Below are positions 34,967-46,664 of a stretch of DNA of 64,000 nt, in pieces. Position 1 is the stretch's first letter; each line of letters opens with the position of its first letter. The DNA lies in contig JANTQA010000008.1 in the NCBI GenBank assembly GCA_027625915.1, forward strand, positions 486,001-550,000, read 5' to 3'. The translations under genes and the position numbers were made by a program. The notes under the pieces were generated by a model that saw nothing but the letters and a program-made list of their open reading frames with translations, had not been told where the DNA came from and searched no databases. Origin of the DNA: Anaeramoeba flamelloides (taxonomy: Eukaryota > Metamonada > Anaeramoebidae).

Positions 34967-35955
34967 ATGGTAAGTGATTTTCTTCAAACCTCACCTTCTT
35001 AAATTAGTTTAAAATTTAATCTATTCAAAATCTTTTATTCAATAGTCAACAACTGATCTACCAATGTCTGAGTGGTTTCCTTTCCCAATAAAGGCAAAAC
35101 AAAAAAAATCAATGAAATTCAAATCATATGAAAAATCAGAAGCACTTTTAGATAGTCATTTTGTCAAATTTGATGTAAGTTGAAATCATGATTTGCGATC
35201 TTTAATCATGGATCCAATCTCTTTTTTTATTCTACTTCAAAATCCATTTTATAAAAAAATTTAAAAAACAAAACAAAAACGCAACTATTCCATTATAACT
35301 GTTCTTTAATAAACACTTCTTGAACTAACCTTTAATTCTTTTTTCTTTTTCTTTTTCTTTTTCTTTTTCTTTTTTTAACATTTGAATGAAACTAAAAATA
35401 AATCAAAAAAAAAAAAATTGCTTCTTGAAATACCATCGCAGATTTTTCAAAAAAATATTTTAAAACGTAGAGTCAACCGAAGACTTCAATTAGATTATTA
35501 TAGAAAAGAGTTGATTGTTTTTAATGACTCGGATTCTGTTTCTACACACTGTAAGGCGATATCAATAGAAGAAGTAATTAAAATTTACAAACTTTTTTTC
35601 TTTTTTTTTTTTTTTTTTTTTTAAGAACTGTTAACACCAACATCACAATTTATTTTAAAAATTTTTCTTCTTTTTACTTTTTATTTTCTTTTTTGTCGCA
35701 CCCTCCAATTCATTAACGAAAATAAATAAAAAAAAAAACTTTTCAATTATTGACGAATGTTAATCCGATTTTATAAATTAGTACAAAAAAGTTGAATCTG
35801 AAGAACCCCATGAAGTCTGGATCTTTTCTAAAGATCTCAAAGATCCCATTCAGCTTTGGGCTAAAAATAGAGAAGACGTTCGCCAACTACTTGAAGAAAT
35901 TAAAAAGTTTATTGTCGCATGTAAAAACAAGAAAAAAACAAGCAAAAAAAAATAA
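34967..35955 (+). CDS. Small PH-like domain protein, four exons
   Basis: Exons are 34967-34969 (the ATG alone), 35046-35174, 35442-35550 and 35783-35955. The phases agree and give 137 aa ending in TAA. Donors are GTAAGT, GTAAGT and GTAAGG; acceptors ATAG, GCAG and TTAG. The protein starts STTDLPMSEWFPFPIKAK. It then shows a pattern expected of a pleckstrin-homology fold: basic strands (KRRVNRRLQLDYY, KELIVFND), more strands (EVWIFSKD, IQLWAKN) and a closing amphipathic helix (REDVRQLLEEIKKFI), then a Lys-rich tail. The Trp typical of the last PH helix is not at its usual place, so the fold is inferred. PH domains bind phosphoinositides or proteins. Intron lengths are 76, 267 and 232 nt. A longer reading of exon 3 (to 35573) breaks phase with exon 4. 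Confidence 0.72.
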
Positions 35956-36985
35956 AAAACAACAAGACCTTATCCAAAGATTTCAAAAACAAAAAGTAAA
36001 AAGACTTTTTCAAAAGTAAAACAACAAAAGTTTGATACAATCCATTATAATTGTCAATTAAAAATGAAACAAACTCGCATTTAAATTATAATATTACAAT
36101 TTTTATATTTTTTTTTTTATTTTTAATCCTCCTTCTTATTATTTTCCTTTTTCAAAGAAACGAATAAATTAAAACAAAAAAAATGAACCAAAATATTTTT
36201 CTTCTATTAGCATTTCAGTTATAAGAATACTTTTTTTATTTTTTGTTATCTTTTATTAAAATAAGGTTTAAAATATACACCATAATAGTTGAACTTTAAA
36301 TTGTACTATTTACAGTATTCTAGAATTTAAATTCTCAATTTTTTCAAATTAAGATTTTTCGAAGAGCCCTTTCCAATTTTGAAAAATGATCTAATGCAAG
36401 AAAGAAATTATTATTAATTGGTTGTTTTTTTTTATTATTTCAATAAATATTAAGGACTATCCAAATTTTATGTTCTATGAGAACTGAAATCCAATTGTAA
36501 ATAGAAAAAATGGTTTAAAAGATAAATTTTAAAGGAAAGACAAAATATGACTAATTGTAGGTTGCTATTTATGGGATTTTGAAAATTAAAAAAAAACATT
36601 TATTGATCCAAAAACTTTTTGAAATTCTCAGACAAAAGAATCTAAATTTAAAGACATATTTCTTGGCTCTGACTTCTCTTATTTTCTGTCTTATATTCAA
36701 GTATATCGTTACCATTGTAATAAACTTTAATATTTTAATATAGGGTGAAAATTCAGTGTAATTAGAGTATTTTTATTTTCGGACCTATTCAATGTCAACT
36801 TCAATTTTGATTGATGGTGATGTTTGAGCTCCATAAATTTCAAAAAAAAAAAAAGGAAAAATTTTTTTTTTATTTTATTATCATAATTTTTATTGAATGC
36901 ATTTTAGTTTCTTTTATGGCAACCGTTGGATTTTATTGTTAGCTAAGTATTTTTCTCCTTTAGAAGAATTTTTTAACAAAGTTAG
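35956..36985. other. Convergent intergenic region with partial TTAA element
   Basis: It lies between the 3' ends of the PH-like and calmodulin-like genes. A partial family N element starts at 36454. No other feature is seen. Confidence 0.55.
36454..36730 (+). mobile_element. Family N TTAA-type element, partial copy
   Basis: It begins right after TTAA (36450-36453) with GGACTATCCAAATTTTAT and follows the nested element at 44262-44771 for about 270 bp (shared AAAAACTTTTTGAA, GACAAAA/GGACAAAA and TTTTCT blocks). The expected right inverted end was not found, so this copy is truncated or its right part is too diverged to see. Confidence 0.6.
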
Positions 36986-39900
36986 TTATTTTTCTTCAAA
37001 AAGTTTCTTAAAATCTTCAAAGGATATCGCACCATCTTTGTCAAAATCAATTTCGTTCATCAATATTGCAATCTGATTTTCAGTAAATTCTTCACCTATA
37101 TTTTTCATCAAGTTATGTAATTCTTGTTGATCAATTACACCATCATGATTCTATTTTAATTTAATGTTTAAATTTTTTATAAATTAAAAAAAAAAAATTG
37201 ATTTATTAGGAAATTATTTGTAGAAAAAAAATTAATAATAATTATTTTAAAGCAATTTTAATTTATTGATTATAATTCATTTGCTTTTTGTTTTTTTTTT
37301 TTTTTTTTGTTCTAAAAAAAAATTCTTTAATAATTGTAGGTTGTGTCAATCATAGGTTTTTGATTAATTATTTATATCAAAAGTGTATTTAACTAACTTC
37401 CTTTTCTATTTTATTTCTATTTTCTTTTCAAACTCAGTTATTATCATATTTATATTTCTTGAAAATATGTCTTTGTAATTTAATTCAAAAAAAAAAAAAA
37501 AAAAATAATTAATTTGGAATTACTGTAAATAAGAAAAATTGGGATGATAAAAAAAGGGGAGAAGATTAAATTATTTAAATAATTAAAATAAAGATATTTG
37601 TTTGGATTCTTTCAATTATTTTTAATTTTTTTAATGTCTAATTCAACTATCAGACATTTATTAAGTCTAACTAAAATTCAAAATTTTAATTGTTTTTTCT
37701 CTTTTCTTTCTATATTATTATATACATTCACACAATAAATAAATGAAGTTCAAAGATTTCGGGAATCAATTAAAACCGTGTTAATTGTTTTTCTTATTAC
37801 CAAAGAATTTTGAATTAAAAAATTTTCTATAAAATTGTTTATGTAACAAGTTCTATTCCCTCTTCAACTTGAAGTCGTTAAATTATTAAAAGCTATAATG
37901 ATGAAAAGATAAAGTGTAAGGTGTCTATGATTACGTAATATCCCCTAGGAGGGTAAATCTGCCATCTTTGTTTTTGAAAATTTTGATGTGTCCAAATTCT
38001 ACTCTTGGGGTGTGTTAAAATTTTGGAAATAACAGTGAAAATTGTGGTCGCACAAGGGAATATAATAGAAATTTTATCAGAACAAAAAAAAAGAAGAAGA
38101 TTTTGATGTAAAAATTTCTTACTATCACAATCATGAAAAAATTTTTTCAAAAAAAAATTCAAAACATTTGCTAAGTTTTCACTTTTAAATAACTTGGAAC
38201 ATTATAAACACCATTGATTAATAAGATATATTTGATTAAAAATTATTTTTCAAGATATTTTACAATTTAAGTTAAATCCTTTTTTCGGGTTCTATTAAGA
38301 TTTTTTTCTAATTTTAATAGTAAAAAATTTCAAATTTTTTTTCTTCTAGTTAAGAGGTTATTTTATTATCTTTTTATCTCTTTTTAAAACATATGAATAT
38401 CTTTCAAATGTGGAATCAATTATTTTGACTATTAAAGAATTATTGATTTGAATTGATATATATATATATATATTGATTTTCCGTTGGGTTTTCCGGGATT
38501 TAAAAGAATGGGGTAAAATCACTGATTTTACTCAATTATTTTGAATTTTGATAAACCTAGGACACTTTCGTTAGGTTTTTTTAAATTTTTGAAATGAACA
38601 GAAAATTTCAAAAAAATTCATATTATTCCAAAAAGTAAAAAAAACTTTGACATTTTTCGTTAGGTTTTCGAGAATTCCAAAGAATTGAATTAAATCTTTG
38701 ATGTTAATCAATTCTTTTGAATTCTGGAAAACCGCCGTTCGCTTTTCTTGATTTTTCTGTTTATTTGGAAAATCGATAGATTTTACCAATAAAACATTAA
38801 AACCTCAAAAAACTAGTACTTGATATTTAACCTTAGTTTTTCTTTGTATTTATTTCAGTTGTAGTGGGTAAATAGAATGTTTTTGAAATTATTAGTTATT
38901 ATCTGTTCAAGTAAATATCTCAAAGTTTTATTAAATTACAAATCAATTTTTTGAATCTTTTTTCACTTTTACCTCCAAAAAATACCTTTTTTTCTAGGCC
39001 AGAGAGTTTTAAAAACTGTAGTGTGGCTAATGAAAATAAATACAATAGCCTTAAGATTTTCGAGTTCTGGAATGTTCATTATATTGCAAATAAATTTGGT
39101 TATTGTTGATGAAATGTTAAGTAAAGTATTAATTTTGTCGAACTTGAAATTTTCAATTTTATTTTTTCATACTAAGGTTTTTAATTCAAACACCTATAAT
39201 TTTTGGCGCAAAATTAATAATAAGTCAGGAGTAATTGTAAAGAAGAGTTTGTTAATTCTTAGGATTTTAAATTTTGTGACTTTTATTACTAAATCGTAAA
39301 AACAAATAACTAATTTAATTTACTGGGAAATCTGTTTAAAAAAAAATGTAGATGAAAATTTTTAATATCATAACTTCAAACTGTCTAATTCACTCATTTT
39401 AAGAGGGTCGGACAACACTTTAAAAAAACTTTTAAGTACTCACTTTTTTATAACAGTTTTGTTTTGAGATTAAATGGAAAAAACTTTTCATCTCGTCTTC
39501 TTTTGTTGTTATTCCATTTATTGTTGTGCCGTGTTAATTCTGTTTTAAAATACAAAGAAGAATTAATCTTTACTAGCATTGTATAAGATGTTATGGGCTG
39601 AAAATGTGCTAAATTTTTGGAGAAAGCAGTTCAACCCGATTTTTAATTGGTAACCTTAATATAATTTGAATACAAAAAATAAAATTAATTAAAAGAAGAA
39701 ACAAATTGACTGTTTGGCTAAAAAAAGTGAAACAAGGAAAAACAGTTAAAAATGATTTTTAAATTGGTATCCTTACTCAAAACAAAAAGTAAAAATAATT
39801 AAAAGAAGAAATTACTCAACCCCAAAGAATAATTCATTAGATTATTTTCAATCAAATCAACAAAAAAATTTTAAATCTCCTTGGTTATCAAAATTAAATG

Positions 39901-41171
39901 AGAATTTCCCTAGATCTCAAAAATAGTGAAATTTTTTCAACAAATTTTTAATAATAGATCAGCCAAAGAAAAATCCATACCAAAAGATATTATTTAGATA
40001 ATCTGTTATTGTGTTGAGTCCTTTATTTTGGCTTTAGTCATTGATTTTTTCTGATCTTAATCGAACTTTATTTGAATTTTCGGGTTTTTTAGTTTTCTAA
40101 ATTAAAAAGTGTGTTGATCTTTTTTTCCTCAACTGCATCTTTCAAGAATAATTCATTCTATTATTTACAATCAACAAAAAACAAGTTAAATTTCCTTGAT
40201 TACCAAAAACCAAAGTGTGGTTTCCTCGATCTTAGTAATATTTCAAATTTTCAATGGAATTTTAAATAATAGATCAGCCAAAGAAAAATTCATACTAAAA
40301 GATAGTATTTAGAAAAGCTGTTATTGTATTTAATCCTTTATTTTGTCTTTAGTCTTTGATTTTTTCTTTTATTAATCGATCTTACTTTTCAGTTTTTTAT
40401 TAAGGTTTCAAATTAAAAATAGTGTTGAACATTTTTTCCCAAATGAAATCTAAAGATAAATTGATCTCTTGGAATGAAGGTTTATTGTAAAGAAACAAAT
40501 TAAAAAGCGAAGAGAAATTTTTTCCCATTTAAGAATGAAATTCTAGCACCATAATAATCAGTGTTTAAAGGAATTGTATGAAAAAAAAAAAAGACATCAT
40601 ACAAAATAGCTCATAATTAAATAGCTCTCCTCAAAGGTCATTCTTTGTTTTTTTTTTTTTCTTAGCAAAAGAATTATTAGTGATCTTTGGTCAAAAAAAA
40701 AAATGACAAAAAAGAAATAAGTCAAAACAAAAAGAAAAAACTCATTCCCAAATAGATCAGTTTAAATTATTAAACCTTTTTCTTGTTATTCTCTAAAAAA
40801 CTTTTGGTTTTTCTTTGTTGTGTGTGGTTAACAAAAAAAAGAAAACTATCTGTGAAAAAAAAAAAGGGATAAATGTGAAAAAGGAAACAAACTTGGTCAA
40901 AAACAGAAAAAGCTTCTTTCATCTCGTTTGTGTCAAGTTTTTCCGATCGTTGCATTAATTTGCAAAAACCTTCGAAATTAATTCCTTCTTGTGAATTTGA
41001 AGCATAATTATCGATAATAGATTTTAATTCTTCTTTTGTTGGGAATTGTTGAAAGTTATGAAACATCGACGCCAGCTCACCAGAAGTTATCAAACCACTA
41101 TTGTTGAGATCAAACATTTCGAATGCAGATCTGTATTCTTCAAGCTTTTCTTTGGAAAGTTCAGTAGTCAT
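36986..41171 (-). CDS. Calmodulin-like EF-hand protein, two exons
   Basis: Exon 1 is 40893-41171 (93 codons, ATG at 41171) and exon 2 is 36986-37150 (54 codons plus TAA). The junction is in phase 0 and yields 147 aa, against about 149 for calmodulin. EF-hand 1 has a full Ca2+ loop (DLNNSGLITSGE, 21-32). EF-hand 2 is degenerate (about 56-67, YASNSQEGINFE, first Asp lost). EF-hand 3 is complete (DQNHDGVIDQQE, 92-103) and is split by the intron after its second loop residue. EF-hand 4 reads DFDKDGAISFED (128-139), with Asp in place of the usual last Glu. The linker is short and charged, as in calmodulin or centrin relatives. Loss of loop 2 suggests a divergent calmodulin-like or light-chain protein rather than canonical calmodulin. 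The rebuilt EF-hand 3 confirms the joint across a 3742-nt intron. Confidence 0.92.
38490..38820. repeat. Repeat family G, copy 3
   Basis: It shares GTTAGGTTTT, TTTCTGTTTATTTGGAAA, AAATCTTTGAT and AATTCTTTTGAATTC-like blocks with 9590-10560 and 33500-34010. Confidence 0.5.
39365..39470 (+). repeat. Intronic repeat family C, copy in calmodulin-like intron
   Basis: It carries CTTCAAACTGTCTAATTCA, then ACACTTTAAAAAAACTTTT. It matches 12385-12480 directly and 47375-47470 in reverse. Confidence 0.6.
39620..40450 (+). repeat. Repeat family I left half, tandem pair
   Basis: Two adjacent copies (about 39620-40130 and 40131-40450) share ATAATAGATCAGCCAAAGAAAAA-type text, AAAGATA(T/G)TATTTAGA and CTGTTATTGT. 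Each matches the left part of the copies at 18930 and 58010. The two are closer to each other than to the outside copies, which suggests local duplication. Confidence 0.7.
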
Positions 41172-41539
41172 TTGTTTATATTTTAATTAAATGGTTTTCA
41201 AAAAAATAGAAGAAATTTTATGTTTTTCAAGTCCATTAATAATTCTCTTCATTCTTATTCTGAACAAGAATTCGACTTGTGAATTTACAGATTTTTCATT
41301 GAGAATCTTTTTTGTTCTCATATATAAAAAAACTGCCAACATGAAAAAAATTGATGATAAGATTTTTAATTGTGAATATTAGTTAAATTGTTGTGGAATT
41401 TCAAATATTTTCGATCAATTTCTTTATTTTTAAGAATCAAATTTTGAAAACTATAACTCACTCACGTATTTGAATGATGATTAATGAAATTATAAATGTT
41501 CACAATAGAATTCAATCAATCCTAAAGTAAGAATAAAAA

Positions 41540-41800
41540 TTATCATTTTGCAAACTCGAGTAAACCTCAATAAAACTCGATTGTTTTTCAAAAAAAAGTT
41601 GATCTACTTATGGTATCATACCATAACTTGAGTATTCTATAAAAACCCTACTTTAATGAACTTTAGGTAGTTTTATTACTTGATTTATGATAAATTTCGT
41701 TATTTATAAAAAGGATTTCATTCAAAATATAAGCAATATACACAACTATTTTAGTAATAATTACAATAAAAAAAAAAATGCCCCTGATTCTTTTGATGTA
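41540..41800 (-). repeat. Dispersed repeat family J, copy 2
   Basis: It is the reverse complement of 29140-29450, with long shared blocks around the GTTTACTCGAGTTT, GTAGATCAAC and TTCATTAAAGTAG positions. Confidence 0.7.
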
Positions 41801-42516
41801 AGGTTATTTTTTCGATACTAGACATTTATTTCTTTTAAACCAAATATAGTGACTCTCAGAATGTTACAATTAGTTCAGGTTACTTCTATCGTATAACAAC
41901 ATGTTTATTGACTAAAAAAAAAACATAGATCTTTAGTTTTTGTTTAAATTTTTTATTTTGGTGTGTTTTCAGAAAATTGTCTTTGTAAACAATAGATTTC
42001 TAAACCCTAATTCAAAATGTTTATTGAAATGGTTCGAAAATCATAATTCCTCTTTGAAATTGTGAATCCATTTTATTTGAAAGTATATATAGTTTATGGT
42101 AAGGATATAAAAATACTTGAAAAGAATTTCCAATAGACTTTTTATATTTGTGAGAAAATCGATTTTATATTAGTTATCTTATTTATGAATTCTGAAAATT
42201 TTTTGATCAAATAAATGTTGTTTTTTGAATCCTTAAAAATAAGCTAAAAATTACATTATTTTTAAATTTTGTTTTTTTGAAAAAATTTTCTACAATTTTT
42301 ATTTACTTTATGTTTTGTTTCAACTTGCAATGAACAAATAAAATAGATGAAAGCATAAGCGAGTGGGTGTATTATAACAATTTTAAGAACACCAATTTAT
42401 AGGAACTAAAATATTCAAATTGGTTCTTTAATTGGGCATATAATCTATTAATAAATAATGAATTGGCATCTATCTTAATAATAAATTTTTAGAATATAGA
42501 TAAAAAAAAAAAAAAA

Positions 42517-42529
42517 AGGGGGGGGGGGG
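42517..42529 (+). repeat. Poly-G run (13 G) after a 15-A run
   Basis: Fifteen A are followed directly by thirteen G. It is comparable with the run at 32590-32602. Confidence 0.9.
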
Positions 42530-42809
42530 ATATAAAATTATTAACGACTGCTATTGAAAAAAAAAAAAAGAGAAAAAAGTATTTATTATTTGTTTTTTTA
42601 TTTGGTATTTGATAGAATTACTTCTTCTTTCTTTGGTTTAATATTTCAATTCTTTGGGAATTAAAATCATATATTTTGCAACTTATTGGGAATTGATTTT
42701 TTACTAGTTCTAAACGATTTACAAACCGAATTTTACTTTTCTATTTTCATTTGAGGCATCAAAAATGGATTTAGTTTAGAAAAAATCATATTTTTTAAAT
42801 TGTTCTTTT

Positions 42810-43506
42810 GGGTCAAGCCATTACTGTGAAATTTTTTTTTAGAATTTTCTGGAAAAAAACTTTTTAGTGATTTTTACGAGGAACTAACACCAATCAAAAA
42901 CCGACCAAGGCATGATGCACAATCGGTCTCCAAAAATCAAAAAGTAAAGATGGTGACATTTTTATAAAAGGGCGACAAAGAGTGGCACTCGATTTTCAAT
43001 TATAATAGTTGTGAATAACAATTTTGAAAAAAACTGTGTCAGTTTTGAAGTGTCTCTCTTGGTGCTTTTTGAGATCTCGGTGATTTTTTTTTCGTTTTTT
43101 TTTTTTTTTCATTTTTCAAATGAGATATTTTTATTGAAAGAATAATACATTATCCATACTTGGTCAAATTTAGAGGGTTGCAAGATAACAAGAAATCAGA
43201 TTAAATCGAATTAAATTGATTGCAAAATTCAAGAAAGCAATTTGTTTTAAATTAACGAAATTTAACCATTTGGAAATAGAAAATGAGAAAAAATGAATTT
43301 CTTTTTTTAAAATTTTGATTTTTTGAAATTGAGAACTCTTTCAAACTTATTTTTCTTTCGTTGAATTTTTTGTCAATAGAGATCCAATGATTTTTTTTTT
43401 GTTATTTGAATTTTGTCAACCAAAAGAATGGCTATTGCACAATACCCTTTTTGGCCCCAGGTCACCCCTTGAGTATGGTGTATATGTGTGGTAAATGACT
43501 AGACCC
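42810..43506 (+). mobile_element. Family A TTAA-type element, copy 2
   Basis: This is a 697-bp element matching 2616-3311 in reverse and 60459-61149 directly. The right end reads AATGACTAGACCC and is followed by TTAA (43507-43510). The left end is diverged (GGGTCAAGCCATTACTG) and its TTAA is no longer intact. There is no transposase. Confidence 0.85.
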
Positions 43507-43510
43507 TTAA

Positions 43511-44128
43511 GATTTGAGATTTGTTGGGCAGGTTTATTTTATTTTCAAAAGTTTTTTTTTTCATCAGAATTAAAAATAAAAAAAAAATTATAAATTGTTA
43601 TTCAATTTGTTAAGAATTTTTCTTTTTCTTTATAATGAATTGATTTTTAGTTTTTTTTTTTTTTTTTTGATTTTGAGAATTTAAACTCTTTTTAAAACAA
43701 CCTTTGGGAAAATGTTGTTTGTATTGGCTAAGTTTGATAAATTGTACTGTAAGTTACAAAATGAAAAGATCAAAATTTTCATTCAGCTTTCGAAAAAACT
43801 TACATCCCAATAATTTATATAAATCCACAAATTCGATAATTCTAAATAGGGAAATAAATAATTTAATGTTATTGTACGAATATTAAAATTTTGACAAGTT
43901 CTAGTGTTTTATAAAATCTTTTTTTGGAAAGCTGTATGGAAATTTTCTTCCATTTATTCTACAACAAATAGTATTTAAAAAAATAATTTTAAAACCCTTT
44001 TTGAAAAAAGTTCTTAAAAAAAAATAAAAAACAGTAAATGGGGTTAAATTGTATAAAAGAAAATTAATATATATATATATATATATATTCGTAATGGGAT
44101 TAATAGGATAGGGATAATAAATATAATA
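43511..44128. other. AT-rich intergenic DNA between two transposons
   Basis: Contains poly-T and a (TA)n run at about 44067-44088. A 60-codon plus-strand frame (43704-43886) has no recognisable content. Confidence 0.5.
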
Positions 44129-44837
44129 AAGTCAGTTCCGCTTTTAAGGCACAAAATTCAACGAAAATTAAGGTACAATAAAAATTTCAAATTATGGCAC
44201 AAAATTAAGATACTAGTAAAATACATTGTAAAAAAAAAAAATTCAAAATTTTGTGGTTTAAGGACTATTCGAATTTTATACTCAGTGAGGGTTGAAATAA
44301 AATACTAGAAACAGAAAAAAATATTTAAAAGATAATGGATTGAGGAAAAGTCACAATATTGCAATTTTTGGATTTTTTAGATTTTACTTGAAAATGATTT
44401 ATTAAACCAAAAACTTTTTGAATTTCCGGAACAAAACAAGGCAAAACTAAAAAGCTATATTTTTTTGATATGAAGAAAATGACACTCCTTTTTCTTTTCG
44501 GGTATATTTATACTCTCTCGCCACACTCTAACATAATTGAAAAGAAACTGGAGTGGCATTTTCCTTATGATATTTTTTTCTTTAAAATTTGTTGAGAATA
44601 ATTTGGACCTGATGAACGAAAATTATTTTTTGACCAACTCAAAATTTACCAAAAAAAAAAAACTAATTTTTTCAACTTAGCAAGATCCCTTAGATCAAGT
44701 TTCTTTTAAGTCTATAAATATGTTACTAGGTGGAAAAATAGTTTTCACTCACCATAAAATTCGAATAATCCTTAATTTGAGAGTTTTTGTGCATTAAATT
44801 TCGTTGAAAGTTTCGTTCGTAAATTTGAAACTGACTG
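44129..44837. mobile_element. Mariner-type MITE (family M), copy 2, interrupted
   Basis: Flanked by TA (44127-44128 and 44838-44839). The left end reads AGTCAGTTCCGCTTTTAAGG after one changed base; the right end, read inward, starts CAGTCAGTTTCAAATTTACG. Length is 709 bp because family N is inserted at 44262-44771. Without the insert and one TTAA it is 195 bp, against 193 bp for the intact copy at 8330-8522. The insertion lies at the CCTTAATTTGAGA position of that copy. Confidence 0.88.
44262..44771 (+). mobile_element. Family N TTAA-type element nested in the MITE
   Basis: A 510-bp insert between TTAA duplications (44258-44261 and 44772-44775). The ends are inverted: GGACTATTCGAATTTTAT on the left and GGATTATTCGAATTTTAT read inward from the right. 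It has no transposase. A partial relative is at 36454-36730. It shares the TTAA target with family A but has different ends. Confidence 0.87.
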
Positions 44838-44839
44838 TA

Positions 44840-46664
44840 TAAAAAAGCAACAAGAAATAAGCAAAGTAGAAAATGGTGTCTTTAAATCTTCTTTAAAAAT
44901 ATTAAAAAGTGAACAATTGACTTTTTGGTGACTACTCCCTTAAAACCTTTGTATTAAAAAAATCACAAAACATCTAAATTACATTCATCGAACAAATCAT
45001 AAATTTATCTTAGTTTTGAGTAGTATAATAATCATTCATGTTTAGGTCGACTTGCTTCTATTATATCAGATGGATTTCACAAATTCACCCTATCAATGTA
45101 AATCAAGACTTCCACAGGAAGTGGGGTTTAAAGATACTATTGCCATACAATTATTTTGACCAACTATTTACCTATTTGCTATTTCATTTTTAGAATTTCT
45201 GTTTTAATAGTCGCACTATCAGAAACCAAGTATCAGATTTTAATTTATTGTTTTTGATTGTTTTTTTCATTACTTAATGGGTAAACCTTCTAGAAGAAGT
45301 AAACTCTGATTAATATTTTAAACCATAATTTTATCAAGTATATCTAAGTCATTTTCAGAAAGTGTATGTATTTCAGAATTGAGAATGGGTTTTTTAACAG
45401 ACACCGAAAGAAGGAATTTAGACATCCTTTCAATTTTGTTCTCAAATTTTTTTTTGTTTACAATTCAAATAAAAAGAAAACAACATCAAAATTTTTAACA
45501 AATCATAATTGTTTTTTTCAGAATAGAAATTGATCGAACCAACACCTCTTACTGGATATACGATAGTTCTTATTTTTCAAATATCTACAAGTTGTAGGGG
45601 TTAAATTATTTTTGATTTTTGTTTTTTCTGTCTAATTCCCATTCTTTTTTTTAATCAATTTTCTTGTTTGGATTCTGAATTATACTTGTTGACAAATACC
45701 CATTCAAAATCAAAGACCTATAGAGATGGAGAAGTGCCCACCGTGTAGCACCATTGCTTTAAGAAAAGGTTTTAATGCTGGCACCAAGAATTTGCGGCTG
45801 AAGAATTGGGTAACTTTTATAAACGAAAGGCAAAATTCTTCTTGCAAATAATTAAGAAGGGTTTAACACTTATTGGTTGCGGTATTACTACACAACACCA
45901 AAAGTTCTTTTTTTTTGACTGAATAAAACTAAATTTCTGTAAATTTTCACAATTTCCTTTTTAGAACTTCTTTTTTAAAATATTAAATTTTTACAAACTA
46001 AAACCACTCTGAGTAAAGTGATCAGACTTTATTAAATTTTTGGTTGGTTTCGGAATTGCTGAAAATAAAGAGTTTGTCAAAATTATTAATAATTATGATG
46101 AAGGTTGAGTATTTGTAAAATTCCAAACCAGGGAACTTTTGTCTCAGCTCTTCGAAAAACCAGTACCTTTTAAAATAAAAATTTTAACTTCAGAAAATTT
46201 AATTATTATTTATTTTTGCTTTTTTATTTTGAAATTTTCAAATATTTAAAAAGGCTTGTTGTGTCTGTTGAGTAAAATTAAAAAAAATTGAAAACACAAA
46301 AGAAAATATTCTTTTTTTATGTCAAACTTTTTGAAGGAAAAATAAAGATAAGAATTTAGTTTTTCAAACTGTGTTAATTCGCTTTGCACTGAAAAAACAC
46401 TGGTTCTTCTAATTTCTAAAGTCGACAAAAAAAAAATACCTCAATTAAAACAAATTTGTATCCGACAAAAACAACAAAAAACAAAATTTAACTGAGTCAC
46501 TCACAAAACTAGAAACGTTTTTTCGAAAATAAAACAACAGTCATTTGTTAAATACAGAAAAATAAAATTTCATTTTCTTTACTTTCTTTGTTTTTTTTTA
46601 AAAGTCTTTTTATCAAATTTGGATTTTAAAAAATTACAAACCAATTCAAGATCTTTTAATTGAT
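44840..46664. pseudogene. Intergenic region with decayed coding-like patches
   Basis: Three patches look less AT-biased and read like protein in places: about 45047-45185, 45690-45910 (contains EFAAEELGNFYKRKAKFFLQ) and 46030-46200 (contains FLVGFGIAENKEFVKIIN). Frame changes and stops break them several times, and no exon set restores a gene. They most likely represent one or more old gene copies of unknown origin. No family is recognised. The right end also holds the promoter of the CHD gene. Confidence 0.35.

Larger units (their letters stand above)
37151..40892 (-). other. 3742-nt intron of the calmodulin-like gene
   Basis: The donor GTTTGT is followed by T-rich sequence and the acceptor is AAATAG. 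Inside are repeat G copy 3 (38490-38820), repeat C (39365-39470) and two tandem copies of the left half of repeat I (39620-40450). A (TA)n run lies at about 38456-38474. A minus-strand open stretch at about 38970-39168 (contains FDKINTLLNISSTITKFIC) is LRR-like in pattern and may be a gene scrap; a plus-strand frame overlaps it at 39021-39299. Confidence 0.85.
41172..42809. other. Intergenic DNA 5' of the calmodulin-like gene
   Basis: The first part must hold the promoter of the minus-strand calmodulin-like gene; no element is recognisable. Repeat J copy 2 lies at 41540-41800. An A15-G13 run is at about 42502-42529. No gene is seen. Confidence 0.5.

Noticed and set aside
35551-35573. Longer PH-like exon 3 ending before GTAATT at 35574
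   Set aside because: It would leave exon 3 in phase 0, while exon 4 needs one preceding base. The GTAAGG donor at 35551 restores phase.
40770-40892. Extension of calmodulin-like exon 1 to a stop at 40770
   Set aside because: Past the GTTTGT donor the frame reads through a poly-Phe intron segment. Splicing to 37150 rebuilds EF-hand 3 and the normal length.
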